The notes: generated by a model not told the origin, from the letters alone. 37,457 nt of DNA from Mesorhizobium escarrei (GCF_935825525.1 NZ_CAKXZT010000175.1:1-37457); one strand, 5' to 3'; shown: positions 25,615-35,568, numbered from the stretch's first letter. Numbers and translations are program-made.

Positions 25615-26740
25615 ACTCCGTGGCACCCGAAACTCCAAAAATGGAACTCGCATTTTGCATTGAAGGATGTCGCCCGAGCATCGAATGCCTCCTTCCGCGG
25701 GGAAAGGGTGCTACTGTCGCTTAAGAGTGCGCAATCTCGCTTAAGACTCTGGGACTGTTAGAGGGTCCAATCGAGCGATGGAGTAGCTGGGTTCCTCAAG
25801 TGAGTTGATCAGAGCGTCGATTTCGTCGATCAGTTTGAAAAGTCGATCCTTCCCATAGACTGCTTCGATTTCGCGATAGATTTTAATACTTTCAGGCGCG
25901 ACCTTCGAGATCATGTCGCGCCCGTTGTTAGTCAGTCGTGCAAGTGCACGGGGTGATGCCCTCGCTGTGGATCGGGCAATCCGGACGGGGGCTGCGCGGC
26001 ATTCACCGCTCTGGTGTTCCGTTTGATGAGGCTGGCCTCTCGACCGCAGCAGATCACGGCCAGCTCGACCTCTGGCCGAACGAGTGCGAAGGCATGGGCA
26101 GCGTATAATCGGCGCGCCCGGCAAAGCGTCGTTGAGCGCAGATGTGGCTCGAGGACGCTCGCTGGCGCTGATCCTGGCTGAAGCGGGAGCCCGACACGCC
26201 GTCGCCAGCCACGTTCCGACGCGTCGACGCCATAGCGCCGGCATAGTCCAACTCTGGGTCAGCCTGGCGAGTTACGGCAAGCACTCAGCTTGCCCACCTG
26301 CACGGCGTCTCGGTTCTAATGTCGACATCGGTGCAGGTGAACGCAACCCTGCCTGCTGGGTCCCCGTCCGGTGCGCAGACTGCCTGTAGTCGGGATGGGC
26401 GCTTAATCGAACGGGTCGCTGTCCTATGGGCGATGACGTCGACAACGGAACGCCCGTCTTCATTCCCGTTTCCGCAAAGCCACGTCCATCTGCGTCCTCG
26501 ATGTGACTGGTCTGACCGAAAGCCGATCCCGCTACGCGGGCTCTCGATCTCGTCCCGGCAACGGCCTTCGCGACTTTCTTCCCCTGCCGGCTGCGCCGCC
26601 ATTCCTCGCGGGCCAAGAAAGTCTCTCCCGGCCGCCTTCCACTGCGTTCCAGCCCTTCGGGTGCGGGTCGATCGCCTCCGGTCCACCGACCGTCATCGAG
26701 GTCGCGATGGGCGCGGCCCGAGACAACAAGGAATGAGACA
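25615..26740. other. Accessory stretch without intact genes
   Basis: Apart from the MarR remnant (25741-25986) I recognise nothing here. Frames at 26084-26389 and 26285-26883 are long but have no ribosome binding sites and no family resemblance. About 26500-26740 is GC-rich and open in several frames, forming a long leader to the DUF736 gene. The stretch probably records old insertions. Confidence 0.4.
25741..25986 (-). pseudogene. MarR-family regulator remnant (C-terminal part)
   Basis: About 81 codons resemble the wing and C-terminal helices of MarR proteins: IARSTARASPRALARLTNNGRD, then a helix that would close the dimer interface. The frame continues upstream into unrelated sequence, with no start codon or recognition helix. 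The first half of the gene is thus missing. Family assignment rests on the RALxRLTxxGRD pattern. Confidence 0.45.
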
Positions 26741-27049
26741 ATGGCTACCATCGGCACTTTCACCTCCACGGGCAACGGCTTCTCCGGCGCTATCAAGACC
26801 CTCAACCTCAACGTCAAGGCCAAGCTGGTCCGCGTCGACAACCCCTCCGACAAGGGACCGCACTTCCGCATCTTCTCCGGCAATGTCGAACTGGGCGCCG
26901 CCTGGCAGAAGGTCTCGAACGAGGGCCGCGACTACCTCTCGGTCAAGCTGGACGACCCGAGCTTCCCGGCTCCGATCTACGCCACCCTGATTGAGGTGGA
27001 AGGCGAGGAAGGCCTCCAGCTCATCTGGTCCCGCCCCAACCGCGACTGA
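26741..27049 (+). CDS. DUF736 protein
   Basis: A 102-residue DUF736 protein beginning MATIGTFTSTGNGFSGAIKTL and containing GPHFRIFSG and LGAAWQKVS, as in nearly all members. The function is unknown. The family is common on conjugative plasmids and integrative elements of alphaproteobacteria, usually near WGR, DUF2958 and relaxase-linked genes, and a WGR pseudogene lies directly behind it. AAGGA at 26728-26732 serves ATG 26741. Highly GC-rich, with strong codon bias compared with the relic DNA on both sides, so probably still functional. Confidence 0.92.
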   Translation: MATIGTFTSTGNGFSGAIKTLNLNVKAKLVRVDNPSDKGPHFRIFSGNVELGAAWQKVSNEGRDYLSVKLDDPSFPAPIYATLIEVEGEEGLQLIWSRPNRD

Positions 27050-27061
27050 CCGGACACCGGC

Positions 27062-27090
27062 AGCGGCCCCGTCAACCAGACGGGGCCGCT
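27062..27090 (+). terminator. Hairpin after the DUF736 gene
   Basis: A perfect 12-bp stem (AGCGGCCCCGTC / GACGGGGCCGCT) with loop AACCA starts 12 bases after the DUF736 stop. It has no T tract (CCTGC follows), so it may protect the mRNA or act weakly as a terminator. It overlaps the 3' end of the WGR pseudogene on the other strand. Confidence 0.5.
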
Positions 27091-27349
27091 CCTGCATGTC
27101 GAGATGCCGACCTCGGGCGATAGCCACGCTTCCTCTTGCTGCGCAACAGCTCCAGGAACAACCTGACGGCTTCCCTCTCCTCGTCGAAGGAGTCCTGAAC
27201 CATCCGTCCGCGCGTCCCGATCCGTCCCCAACGGCGGATCAGCATGTCTGACCGAACAGTGTCTCATCGATCGACATGGCGTAGAACCGGGCCATGTTCC
27301 GGCTCGTGTCCATGCGTTCGATATAGAGGCGATAGCGTTGCGCAACCAT
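27072..27349 (-). pseudogene. WGR-domain protein broken by a one-base frameshift
   Basis: From ATG 27349 the frame reads MVAQRYRLYIERMDTSRN and then MARFYAMSIDETLFGQTC before TGA. One base later the neighbouring frame continues LIRRWGRIGTRGRMVQ and FDEEREAVRLFLELL, ending near KRKRGYRP and TGA 27072. Joined, they form a normal WGR protein of about 92 residues, with the namesake Trp-Gly-Arg present. A single lost base near 27243 explains the break. WGR proteins of this short type accompany DUF736 genes on mobile elements; their role is not known. Confidence 0.75.
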
Positions 27350-27890
27350 GCCAAGATCGGAGGGTGACGAAAGGTCAACTGCTTCCAAGCATGAAGGGTC
27401 AACCTTCAGGTTGAGATGAGCATCCGATGATCATCGGTCCTTCGCGTCCGACTGGCACTCTGCGCGAGCGTATGATCGATGACATGTCCGTGCGTGGCTT
27501 GACCAGTCGCGGCTCATATTCGCAAGCAATGCGAGGCCGCCGCCTGGGATCAAAGTCGCAGAATTTGCAGTCTGGAACTGGCCTCTCGCGAGGGCCATCG
27601 ACATCAGGTCGTATCTAAAAGGCCATAAGAAAAACCGGCAGTTTGCCCAATCCTTGCTGCGACTGCGCTGCGTCAAGTTCTGAACGGGCCCGTTGCCCGA
27701 CCGTTGTGCGGGAGGGACTCAATGGCCCAGCAGGAGCAGGTGCAGCTGGAGGGCAGCGCCGCGGACTCAACGAGCGCTACTGTTATGACAGCAGGAACGA
27801 AGAAGCAGTCCTCATGGGCCGATGCATGCTATGCACGCCCAGCATGGTGCGGACATAGGCGAACTCCGGCGAAGAGTTTGACAGCGGAGA
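27350..27890. other. Gap between the WGR pseudogene and the GntR gene, nothing recognised
   Basis: Frames at 27431-27676 (leftward), 27643-27858 and 27704-27967 lack ribosome binding sites and resemble no family. No repeat or hairpin with a T tract stands out. The leftward operon from 34078 ends at 27891 and shows no clear terminator here. Confidence 0.4.
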
Positions 27891-28655
27891 TCAGCGCAAG
27901 ATGTCCGACAGGCTCTCGGGCTTCTTCTCGCCAAGCGACAGATCAAGGCCCGACAGAAGGTCGATGAGATGACTTCGCATCAGGTCGGACGCGTTTTCTG
28001 CGTCGTGCTTTTCGATGGCATCGACGAGGGCGTGATGGGCGTGGCTTTCGCAAGTGGTGTCGCGGCGGCGCCAGTAGAGCGCGATGATCAGCGACGACCG
28101 CGACAACAGGTCTTTGACGAAGCCGGTCAGGATCGAATGGCCGGCGATTTCGGCGATGCCGACATGGAATTTTGCCGACAGCATTATGGCGTCGCTGTCG
28201 CGGCCGGCATGCAGGGCCTCGTGCTCTTTTTCGAGATGAAGCCGCAGTTGCGCGATCTCGGCCGGCTTTGCCACGTCGGCGGCAAGCGCCGCTACCTTGG
28301 GCTCGATCAGCGCCCGCGCTTCGAACACCTCGCGCGCTTCCTGCTTGGTCGGCTGGGCGACGAACGCGCCGCGGTTCGGCTCGAGCCGGGCCAAGCGGTC
28401 ATGCGACAGCGCCTGCAGCGCCGCGCGTATCACCGCGCGGCTCACCGAATAGATCGAGGCGAGTTCGTCCTCGGGTAGTTTTGTGCCCGGTGCGAGGCGG
28501 TGGCTGACGATGGCGTCGCGCAGGCCGGCATAGACCGGAAACCAGCGCATCGCCGGCTTGTCGTCCCGTGTCTTTGGTCGAAGCAGGTCCATCGTCTCAT
28601 TGTCCCGGCGGCCGGATCGCATAGCGGCGCGAGCACCGCGTTTCAGGCCGGACAT
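27891..28655 (-). CDS. GntR-family regulator with FCD domain
   Basis: A 254-residue regulator. About 40 polar residues precede the winged HTH (about 40-105, KLPEDELASIYSVSRAVIRAALQALSHDRLARLEPNRGAFV). The FCD helical ligand domain follows, with conserved His (KFHVGIAEIAGHS and SHAHHALVDAIEKHD). It is last in the second ABC operon, 39 bases after the racemase gene. TGTCAACAA at 28675-28683, just upstream, repeats the motif found in the promoter of the first gene, so this protein probably represses the whole operon. ATG 28655 follows AGGATG. The inducer may be the transported compound. Confidence 0.88.
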   Translation of the reverse strand: MSGLKRGARAAMRSGRRDNETMDLLRPKTRDDKPAMRWFPVYAGLRDAIVSHRLAPGTKLPEDELASIYSVSRAVIRAALQALSHDRLARLEPNRGAFVAQPTKQEAREVFEARALIEPKVAALAADVAKPAEIAQLRLHLEKEHEALHAGRDSDAIMLSAKFHVGIAEIAGHSILTGFVKDLLSRSSLIIALYWRRRDTTCESHAHHALVDAIEKHDAENASDLMRSHLIDLLSGLDLSLGEKKPESLSDILR

Positions 28656-28674
28656 CGAACATCCTGTGCGGGAA

Positions 28675-28683
28675 TGTCAACAA
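28675..28683 (-). promoter_or_regulatory. Candidate GntR operator ahead of gntR
   Basis: TGTCAACAA on the + strand (TTGTTGACA leftward) lies in the 39-bp gap between the racemase gene and gntR. The same nine bases occur twice in the promoter of the operon's first gene at 34168-34197. Three copies around one operon support a regulator site rather than chance. Confidence 0.5.
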
Positions 28684-28694
28684 ATTTGCACGCA

Positions 28695-29447
28695 TCAGGG
28701 TGCACGGCCGGAGGGCGAGAAGGGCGCAAAGATTCCGGCGAAGGATTTTTCGAGTGGAAGCTGGTAGCCGCCGCGCTTCGAGGTCGACAGGCCAAGGCCG
28801 ACGAGGCTCTCGCAGAGTTTTACCGCGCAGGCGACGCCGTCGAGCACGGGAAGGCCATGTTCGCGGCTGAGCGCGGCGGCGAGATCGGCCATGCCGGCGC
28901 ATCCCAGCACAATCGCTTCGGCCCGGTCGTCGCGGATGGCGCACTCGATCTCCTCAGAAATTCGATGGCGGGCGTTGGAGCCGGGCACTTCGAGCTCCAG
29001 AACGGGAACGTCGCTTGCCCGCACCCTGGCGCAGCGGCTGGCGAGGCCGTAGCGCACCAGATTGTGCTCGATCGCTGGCACCGAACGCGACAGCGTCGTC
29101 ACCACGCTGAACTTGCCGGCAATCAGGCTCGCCATGTGAAACGCCGCTTCGCCGATGCCGACCACCGGCATCTCGCCGACGCAGCGTACTGCGTCGAGGC
29201 CGGTGTCGTCGAAGCAGGCGATGACGCAGGCGCTCGCCGCCGGATGTCTCTGGATCTCGCCGATCATTCCCGGGATGGCGAAGACCTCGTCGAAATAGCC
29301 TTCGACGCTCGGCGGCCCGTCCTTCGGATTGACGGCGATGATCCTGGTGCCGGCCGAAGCCGCGCCGCGCGCCGCCTCGCCAATCTTTTCGGTCATGGAC
29401 GCGGTGGTGTTGGGATTGACGACGAGTATGTCCATTTGCGCTTTCAT
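28695..29447 (-). CDS. Asp/Glu/hydantoin racemase family protein
   Basis: A 250-residue cofactor-independent racemase of the hydantoin/Asp-Glu family. The two catalytic Cys are Cys78 (ACFDDTGLDA) and Cys183 (LGCAGM). Their spacing of 105 equals that of Cys76/Cys181 in the Sinorhizobium meliloti hydantoin racemase as I recall it. The N-terminal ILVVNPNTTASMTEKI is typical. It is encoded directly after the ABC importer with an ATGA overlap, so it likely acts on the imported ligand: a 5-substituted hydantoin, allantoin or a related amide. No hydantoinase or carbamoylase is in the window. ATG 29447 is chosen by the overlap; ATG 29435 is an alternative. Confidence 0.88.
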   Translation of the reverse strand: MKAQMDILVVNPNTTASMTEKIGEAARGAASAGTRIIAVNPKDGPPSVEGYFDEVFAIPGMIGEIQRHPAASACVIACFDDTGLDAVRCVGEMPVVGIGEAAFHMASLIAGKFSVVTTLSRSVPAIEHNLVRYGLASRCARVRASDVPVLELEVPGSNARHRISEEIECAIRDDRAEAIVLGCAGMADLAAALSREHGLPVLDGVACAVKLCESLVGLGLSTSKRGGYQLPLEKSFAGIFAPFSPSGRAP

Positions 29448-30166
29448 ATTTCGCCGCCGAGATAGAGTTTCTTGACCCGGTCGTCGCCAAGCAGCTCAGC
29501 CGAATGTCCGGCCAGCGCGATCTTTCCGGTCGTCAGTGCGTAGGCGCGCTGCGAGATGCGCAGCGCCATGCGCGAATTCTGCTCGACCAAGAGAACGCTG
29601 ACCTTTTCGTCGCGATTGATCGCCACGATGGAGCGGGCGATGTCCTGGACGAGCTTCGGCGCGACGCCGAGCGAGGGTTCATCGAGCAGCAGAAGCTTCG
29701 GTTTGGCCATCAGCGCCCGCCCGATCACCAGCATCTGCTGTTCGCCGCCACTCATCGTGCCCGCCGTCTGGGAATAGCGTTCCTTCAGGCGCGGAAAGCG
29801 CCCGAGCACCATGTCCAGCGTCCTGGCGATTTCGGACTTGTCGGTGCGGGTGAAGGCGCCCATCATCAGATTGTCGCGCACCGTCATGTAGGAAAAGACG
29901 CGCCGACCCTCCGGCACCATGGCGATGCCCATCCTGACCAGCTCGTCCGGGCGCGTTCCGTCGATGCGGTGGCCCCGGAAATGAATCTCGCCGCTGCGGA
30001 CTTTCTTCAGGCCGGTGATGGCGCGCAGGATCGAGGATTTGCCCGCGCCGTTCGCGCCGATCAGCGCGACGGTCTCGCCCTCGTTGACGTTGAGCGATAC
30101 GCCCTTCAATGCATAGACATGGTCGTAGTAGAGTTCGACGTCGGAGACTTTCAGCAGTTCGCTCAT
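29444..30166 (-). CDS. ABC transporter ATPase, LivF type (second system)
   Basis: A 240-residue nucleotide-binding subunit with Walker A GANGAGKSS, signature MSGGEQQML, Walker B LLLLDEPSLGVAP and the LLVEQNSRMAL switch region, all LivF-type. It lies 2 bases after the LivG-type gene. The C-terminal LYLGGEI is standard. It is distinct from the LivF of the aromatic operon in sequence and belongs to the importer ending with the racemase. Confidence 0.93.
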   Translation of the reverse strand: MSELLKVSDVELYYDHVYALKGVSLNVNEGETVALIGANGAGKSSILRAITGLKKVRSGEIHFRGHRIDGTRPDELVRMGIAMVPEGRRVFSYMTVRDNLMMGAFTRTDKSEIARTLDMVLGRFPRLKERYSQTAGTMSGGEQQMLVIGRALMAKPKLLLLDEPSLGVAPKLVQDIARSIVAINRDEKVSVLLVEQNSRMALRISQRAYALTTGKIALAGHSAELLGDDRVKKLYLGGEI

Positions 30167-30168
30167 GG

Positions 30169-30948
<780 letters not shown>

Positions 30949-30952
30949 GGTC

Positions 30953-31936
30953 CTAGCCCTGCTTCTTGCCGAATAGCCTGAGGCTGAGCAGGCCGTTGGG
31001 AAGGAACAGCATGAGCGCGATCAGCACCGAAGAGAAGATCAGCAACTGGAACTCGCCGGTCTCGAACAGGAAATCCCAGCCGAAATAGAGCACGAAGGTG
31101 CCGATCATCGGCCCGAAGACGTGGCCGAGCCCGCCGAGGAAGCAGTTCAGCATGAAGTTCACAGAGTCGGTGACGGTGAAGCTCGACGGATAGATCGACT
31201 GCGAGATGGCGACGAACATCGCACCGCCGAGACCGCCGAGGAATGAGGAGATGGCGTAGGCGATAACGCGCAGATAGGCGATGTTGACGCCGATCGAGGA
31301 GGCCAGTTCCTCGTTCTGCTGCAACGACTGGCAGAGTTTGCCGATGCGCGAATGGACTAGGCGGTAGAGCGCCGCAAAGCACAGCACCATCAGCACAACC
31401 GACACCAGATAGAAGGCGGGACGCGGATTGGCGAGCGTCGCGAAATCTGGAAGGATGGTCAGCCCGAAGATCGAGATGCCGCCGGGGAGCGGAATGCTGA
31501 CCATACCCTTGGCTCCGTTGGTGATCGGCAGTGCCAGCGCGAGCAGCCGCGCCACTTCGGTCAAAACTAGCGTGACCATGGCGAAATAGACGCCGCGAAG
31601 CCTGAGGATGGGCAGTCCGATCAGCACGCTTGCAGCGGCGCAGAATAGCCCAGCCAGCGGCAGTGTCAGCCAGAACGACACACCGTACTGGACGACAAGA
31701 ATGGCCGAAACATAGCCGCCCATAAGCGCGAAGGCGCCCTGGCCGATATTGATGCGGCCGATGTAGAAAGTCACCCACACCCCGGCGCTGGCGATGCTGA
31801 GCAGCGCGACCGAGGTCAGCGTGTAGTAGAGGTCGAGCCGACCGGTCGCCTCGATCAGCCAGGGCACGCCGACGAGTACGACCAGCAGGAAGACAGCGAC
31901 GGCGAGGATGTTGCGTGTACGCTTCATGTCCATCAT
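30953..31936 (-). CDS. ABC transporter permease, LivM type (second system)
   Basis: A 327-residue permease with about nine hydrophobic segments. It contains GRINIGQGAFALMGGYVSA and the cytoplasmic EAA-like loop SLQQNEELASSIGVNIAYLRVIAY. The start lies in GTGGGGATGATGGACATG; I chose ATG 31936 because it overlaps the LivH stop as ATGA, while GTG 31942 and ATG 31927 are alternatives. It pairs with the LivH-type protein encoded upstream. Confidence 0.9.
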   Translation of the reverse strand: MMDMKRTRNILAVAVFLLVVLVGVPWLIEATGRLDLYYTLTSVALLSIASAGVWVTFYIGRINIGQGAFALMGGYVSAILVVQYGVSFWLTLPLAGLFCAAASVLIGLPILRLRGVYFAMVTLVLTEVARLLALALPITNGAKGMVSIPLPGGISIFGLTILPDFATLANPRPAFYLVSVVLMVLCFAALYRLVHSRIGKLCQSLQQNEELASSIGVNIAYLRVIAYAISSFLGGLGGAMFVAISQSIYPSSFTVTDSVNFMLNCFLGGLGHVFGPMIGTFVLYFGWDFLFETGEFQLLIFSSVLIALMLFLPNGLLSLRLFGKKQG

Positions 31937-32799
31937 CCCCACGGCTTGCCCATGAGCCCGTTCGGGCGGATGCTCAGAAACACCATGAGCGCGGCGAAGA
32001 TGACGAGATAAGTGACGTCGCCATATTGGCGTAGCACCGTCAGGCCGACCGATTCCATCATGCCGAGGATGAAGCCGCCGGCGATCGCTCCGCTGACCAC
32101 GCCGGCCCCGCCGATCATCACCATCAAGAACGCCTTGATCGAGATCGGCCCGCCGATGCCCGAATTGACTCCGGTGATGGCGACCAGCAGCCCGCCGACT
32201 ATGCCGGCAAGCATGGCGCCAAGCGCAAAGCCGATCATCGAATAGCGGTCGACCTCGACGCCCATAAGCTGCGCCGCGACCCGGTCCTGCGCCAGCGCCC
32301 GCATGGCGCGTCCCGGCTTGCTGTACTGCATGAAAAGCACGAAGGATGCGATGAACAGTATGGCGAGAGCGCCGACCAGCAGCCGGTCGTAAGGCATTAT
32401 GAGGCTGTCGGAGACGAAGACGCCGTTGACGATCTTCGGCACGCCGCGCTGCTTTTCACCGAACAGGAGGAGGATCACGGCGTCGAGGAAGAATGCGACC
32501 GCCGCCGCGAGAAGCATCGTACTTTCCTCCCGCACGCTTCGCTTAATCACCGTTCTGAAAAGGAATTTCTCGACCAGCGCTCCAATGACCAGCAGCGTGA
32601 TCCCAGACGCGACGAGCGCGACGACGAAAGGCATGCCGAGCTGGCCATAGACGGTGTAGGTGACGAAGCCGCCGAGAACGTACATCTGCCCATGGGCAAA
32701 GTTAAGCACGTTCATCAGCGCGAAGATCAGGGTCAGACCGAGCGCGATCAAGGCGTATTGCGCGCCAAGATAGAGCCCGTTGGCGATGACTTGTTCCAT
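31933..32799 (-). CDS. ABC transporter permease, LivH type (second system)
   Basis: A 288-residue permease with about eight hydrophobic segments. Near the N-terminus it has GLTLIFALMNVLNFAHGQMYVLGG, the LivH hallmark. The loop RALAQDRVAAQLMGVEVDRY contacts the ATPases. It lies 76 bases after the binding-protein gene and overlaps the LivM-type gene. Confidence 0.92.
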   Translation of the reverse strand: MEQVIANGLYLGAQYALIALGLTLIFALMNVLNFAHGQMYVLGGFVTYTVYGQLGMPFVVALVASGITLLVIGALVEKFLFRTVIKRSVREESTMLLAAAVAFFLDAVILLLFGEKQRGVPKIVNGVFVSDSLIMPYDRLLVGALAILFIASFVLFMQYSKPGRAMRALAQDRVAAQLMGVEVDRYSMIGFALGAMLAGIVGGLLVAITGVNSGIGGPISIKAFLMVMIGGAGVVSGAIAGGFILGMMESVGLTVLRQYGDVTYLVIFAALMVFLSIRPNGLMGKPWG

Positions 32800-32875
32800 C
32801 AGGATGGTTCCGGCCGTTCAGAGGCTGAAGACGAATGCTCGAGCCTCCGCGGCAATCCGCTTCGGTGCAGTTGCG

Positions 32876-34078
32876 TCAATCGACTTCAGCGACGAAGAGC
32901 GTCTCGAACTTGCCGTCGCGGTATTCCGTGACCACCATCGGAACCGAAAGCTGGCGCTTCTGGCCGAACGATGTCATTCCGACATAGGTCAGCTTGGCAT
33001 CGTCCTTCAGGTAGGGATTGGGCGCTGAGAAAGTGTCGATCGTCTTCTTGAACTCCTCGACATTGTCGATCGCGGCCGGGTTCGCCTTCAGCGTCTCGAT
33101 GATGTATTCGAGCGCGTAGACCTTGGTGTTGGACTCGTCATTGTATTCGCCGAACATTTTCGTATAGCGGTCGACAAATTCCTTCATCGTGTCGGACGCG
33201 ATGTCGGGCGTCGATGCGCCGCCGACCGAGATGAAGCCGTTGGCCAACTCGCCCGCGCCCTCTTCCAGCACCTTGGCATCCTGCGCCGTTTCGGTGGAGA
33301 TCAGGCCTTCGTAGCCGAGCTCGCGCGCGGCGCGGATCAGCAGCGGCGCATTGCCGGGCGCGACACCCGAAAGCACCAGCAGGTCCGGTTTTTGCAAAAC
33401 GATCGGCGTCAGTACCGGCGTGAAATCGCGGGTATCGTTTTGGTAGACATCCGTGGCAGCCACAACCTCGAGCCCGAGCGCCTTTGCCGCGGCAACACCG
33501 CCATCCCGCTGGCTCAGCGGATCGGATTCGTTGGCGGCGACAAAGGCAACTTTTTTCACGCCCCTGTTTTCCATGAGATATTTGTAGATCGCCGGAGCCG
33601 ACTGGTAGTTGGCGATCATGCCGAGCACGGCGTTGGACGCCGGCGGGGTGTAGAGTTCCTTCGGGAATGCGTAGGGAAAATAGATGATGCCCTTGGATTC
33701 TGCCACGGGACGCACCGCCGCCGCGCCGTCGTCGACATTCGGACCGACGACATAGTGGATGCCCTCCTGGGCCATCTTCTCCATGCCGGCGATCGCCCGC
33801 TTCGGGTCCTTCTGGTCGTCGAAGGTGACGATGTTGATGTCATAGGTCTCATCACCAATCTTCACACCGCCGGTTTCGTTGATCCAGGTGGCGCGTGTCT
33901 GCATCGAGCGGACGTTGGATGTGCCCCACGCAGCGGCCGCGCCACTCGTCACGCCGACAAAGCCGATCTTGAGTTCCTTGTTGGCGGCGTGCACCGTGAT
34001 TGTGCCGCCGGCCATGATTGCCAGCGCGGAGACGGCGCCGAGCGCGGCGAATGTGATTATTGAACGTCTGTTGATCAT
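32876..34078 (-). CDS. ABC transporter substrate-binding protein, Liv type (second system)
   Basis: A 400-residue periplasmic binding protein of the Peripla_BP_6 family. Residues 1-31 form a signal peptide with an Arg-Arg pair near the start (NRRSIITFAALG) and a hydrophobic core; cleavage is likely after TVHA. The mature protein begins NKELKIGFVGVTSG. It is the first and most strongly placed gene of the operon, and a GGGGAAAGAAC ribosome binding site precedes it. With the racemase downstream, hydantoins, allantoin-like amides or amino acids are candidate ligands. The sequence alone does not decide. Confidence 0.9.
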   Translation of the reverse strand: MINRRSIITFAALGAVSALAIMAGGTITVHAANKELKIGFVGVTSGAAAAWGTSNVRSMQTRATWINETGGVKIGDETYDINIVTFDDQKDPKRAIAGMEKMAQEGIHYVVGPNVDDGAAAVRPVAESKGIIYFPYAFPKELYTPPASNAVLGMIANYQSAPAIYKYLMENRGVKKVAFVAANESDPLSQRDGGVAAAKALGLEVVAATDVYQNDTRDFTPVLTPIVLQKPDLLVLSGVAPGNAPLLIRAARELGYEGLISTETAQDAKVLEEGAGELANGFISVGGASTPDIASDTMKEFVDRYTKMFGEYNDESNTKVYALEYIIETLKANPAAIDNVEEFKKTIDTFSAPNPYLKDDAKLTYVGMTSFGQKRQLSVPMVVTEYRDGKFETLFVAEVD

Positions 34079-34200
34079 TGTTCTTTCCCCTTTGGAGGCC
34101 GCGCATTGTTGCGACAGAACCCGACCGATACGCGGACCTTTTTGAGTGAAGGCTCAAATCAATCACCTGTCAACAAAACTTTTAAAGATTGTTGACAATC
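34079..34200 (-). promoter_or_regulatory. Promoter and paired GntR operators of the second ABC operon
   Basis: TGTCAACAA (34168-34176) and TTGTTGACA (34189-34197) form perfect 9-bp inverted arms around 12 AT-rich bases. Leftward, the arm at 34168-34176 contains a consensus -35 TTGACA, so a bound regulator would block RNA polymerase. The -10 17 bases on (TTCACT) is weak. A small hairpin TTTGAG/CTCAAA lies at about 34141-34157 in the leader. The same nine bases recur ahead of the operon's gntR gene. Confidence 0.6.
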
Positions 34201-34241
34201 TTGTGAGCGGTTGTAGATGAAGGACGTAGGACCGATCGCGG

Positions 34242-34562
34242 TTCGGTGCTTTGCTCGAGAGCTTCGTGGTGTCGGAATTCCTGAAGCTCGCATCGTGGTC
34301 AGAGCGACGGGTGTCTTTCTCACATTACCGGACCAAGGATCAGGACGAGGTCGACGTCGTGATCGAGGATCGACGCGGTCGGGTCGTCGGTATCGAGGTG
34401 AAGGCCTCCGCAACGGTTCCGCAGGACTTTCGGGGATTGCGCCAGTTGCAGGAAGGAGTCCGCGATCGTTTGTGCGCGGGCTGGTGCTGCACGACCATCA
34501 CCGTGTGACGCCGTTCGGCGAAAAATTGCAAGCTGCACCGCTGTCGGTTCTGTGGTCGATGT
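34242..34562 (+). pseudogene. DUF4143 ATPase remnant (C-terminal part, frameshifted)
   Basis: The frame reads FGALLESFVVSEFLKLASWSE and then DQDEVDVVIEDRRGRVVGIEVKAS, the nuclease-like DUF4143 domain at the end of a widespread family of AAA ATPases. Near 34468 one base is missing, and the neighbouring frame continues FVRGLVLHDHHRVTPFG to APLSVLW, the usual C-terminus. The AAA domain and the first half of DUF4143 are absent. It borders the operon promoter on one side and the transposase remnant on the other. Confidence 0.65.
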
Positions 34563-34733
34563 ATGTTGCAACCAAGTTCGAATGTCGCGCTGCCAGCAAA
34601 GTAGAAATGTCGCATGGCGGTGGGGACGGCCACAACGAGAGCGCCCGATCGGGCGTCAGCTGGTCGGGATTGCGCAGCCCGATCGGGTGCGGTTCAGCCA
34701 GGCACCCCTCGGCTTTAGATTAGAGAGCCGTCG
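34563..34733. repeat. End region of the ISNCY-type element
   Basis: The sequence directly after the DUF4143 relic contains two similar words, AAGTTCGAATGTCGC (about 34572-34586) and AAGTAGAAATGTCGC (about 34599-34613). Repeated words of this kind mark transposon ends where transposase binds. The opposite end of the element is not seen, because the transposase gene is cut near 35528. Confidence 0.4.
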
Positions 34734-35528
34734 CTACGGACTAGCTTCGTTGGCCCGCGTCGACCGCGGCGGGATCCGATACTCGCTCAGCATCGTGACG
34801 ACATCGGCGATACGATTCTTATCACTCTCCGTCAGCCGCAGATCGACGTCGACGGATGCGCGCCCGACTTCCGGTCCGGGCGCCTCGGTGGGCGCTTGCT
34901 CACGCCGGGTGTAACCAGGCGGCCTGCCGGGCTTGCGACCGCGTTTCACATAACCGTTGCTCTCAGCGCCATCAGGGATTCCGAACATGTGGTCCGTCTG
35001 GCCGGTGCGGCGCGGCCCGCGCTTGCTGCGCTGCAGATCGCGGCCGACCTGCATCTCGGCAACCATCTCCAAGGCAGCGTCGAGCCGCTTGTTCTCGACG
35101 ATTGCCGACCGGTGAACCGAACGCAGCTCATCGAAGACCTTGTAGGGCAGAGCGATGCCCTCATGAATGATCTCGAGACGTCCGTCCGAAGATAGTCGCA
35201 GACAACCACCTTTTTGCGGGCAAGCTTCTTCGCCGTGTCGGTCGGATGGAGAATGAACATCACCTTATCGTAGCGCAGCGTCAAAGCCTGCGTCAGCGTG
35301 CGGATCTCCTTGCGACACAGGGCGCCGTCCAGGTTCTCATGATCGGCGAGAGGACGGTGCATGTCCTTCGGGTTGCGGGGTTCCTTGCCGAAGCGTGCGT
35401 TGAAGTCCGCCATGAACTCAGCCGCATAGGCGTTGGCCGCCTCGATCGTGCTGATGTCGCGCAGGCGCAGTTCCTTCACAAGCCGGTCCTGGAGCGTCTG
35501 GTTGGCGCGCTCGACGCAACCCTTCTTT
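34734..35528 (-). pseudogene. ISNCY-type transposase remnant, truncated and frameshifted
   Basis: The leftward frame begins without a start codon at GCVERANQTLQDRLVKELRL, the region just after the catalytic domain of DDE transposases of this group. It runs through EFMADFNARFGKEP to KKVVVCDY. At about 35193 an apparent two-base gain shifts the frame; the neighbouring frame continues DGRLEIIHEGIALPYKVFDEL and ends near NEASP at 34734. The integrase core is missing, so the element cannot move itself. Confidence 0.75.
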
Positions 35529-35568
35529 CAAGTCCAGGACTGCAGTTCGTGCTGACACTCGAGCGCGT

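Noticed and set aside
26285..26883. Long frames on both strands upstream of and across DUF736
   Set aside because: They lack starts with ribosome binding sites and overlap a clear gene; high GC content alone keeps such frames open.
28500..29465. 321-codon rightward frame opposite the racemase gene
   Set aside because: It is the antisense shadow of the racemase, which has both catalytic Cys and operon context.
35366..35375. Inverse 10-base match to the tRNA-end repeat (GGTTGCGGGG)
   Set aside because: It lies inside the transposase coding sequence and is shorter than the 13-base repeat, so chance is enough to explain it.
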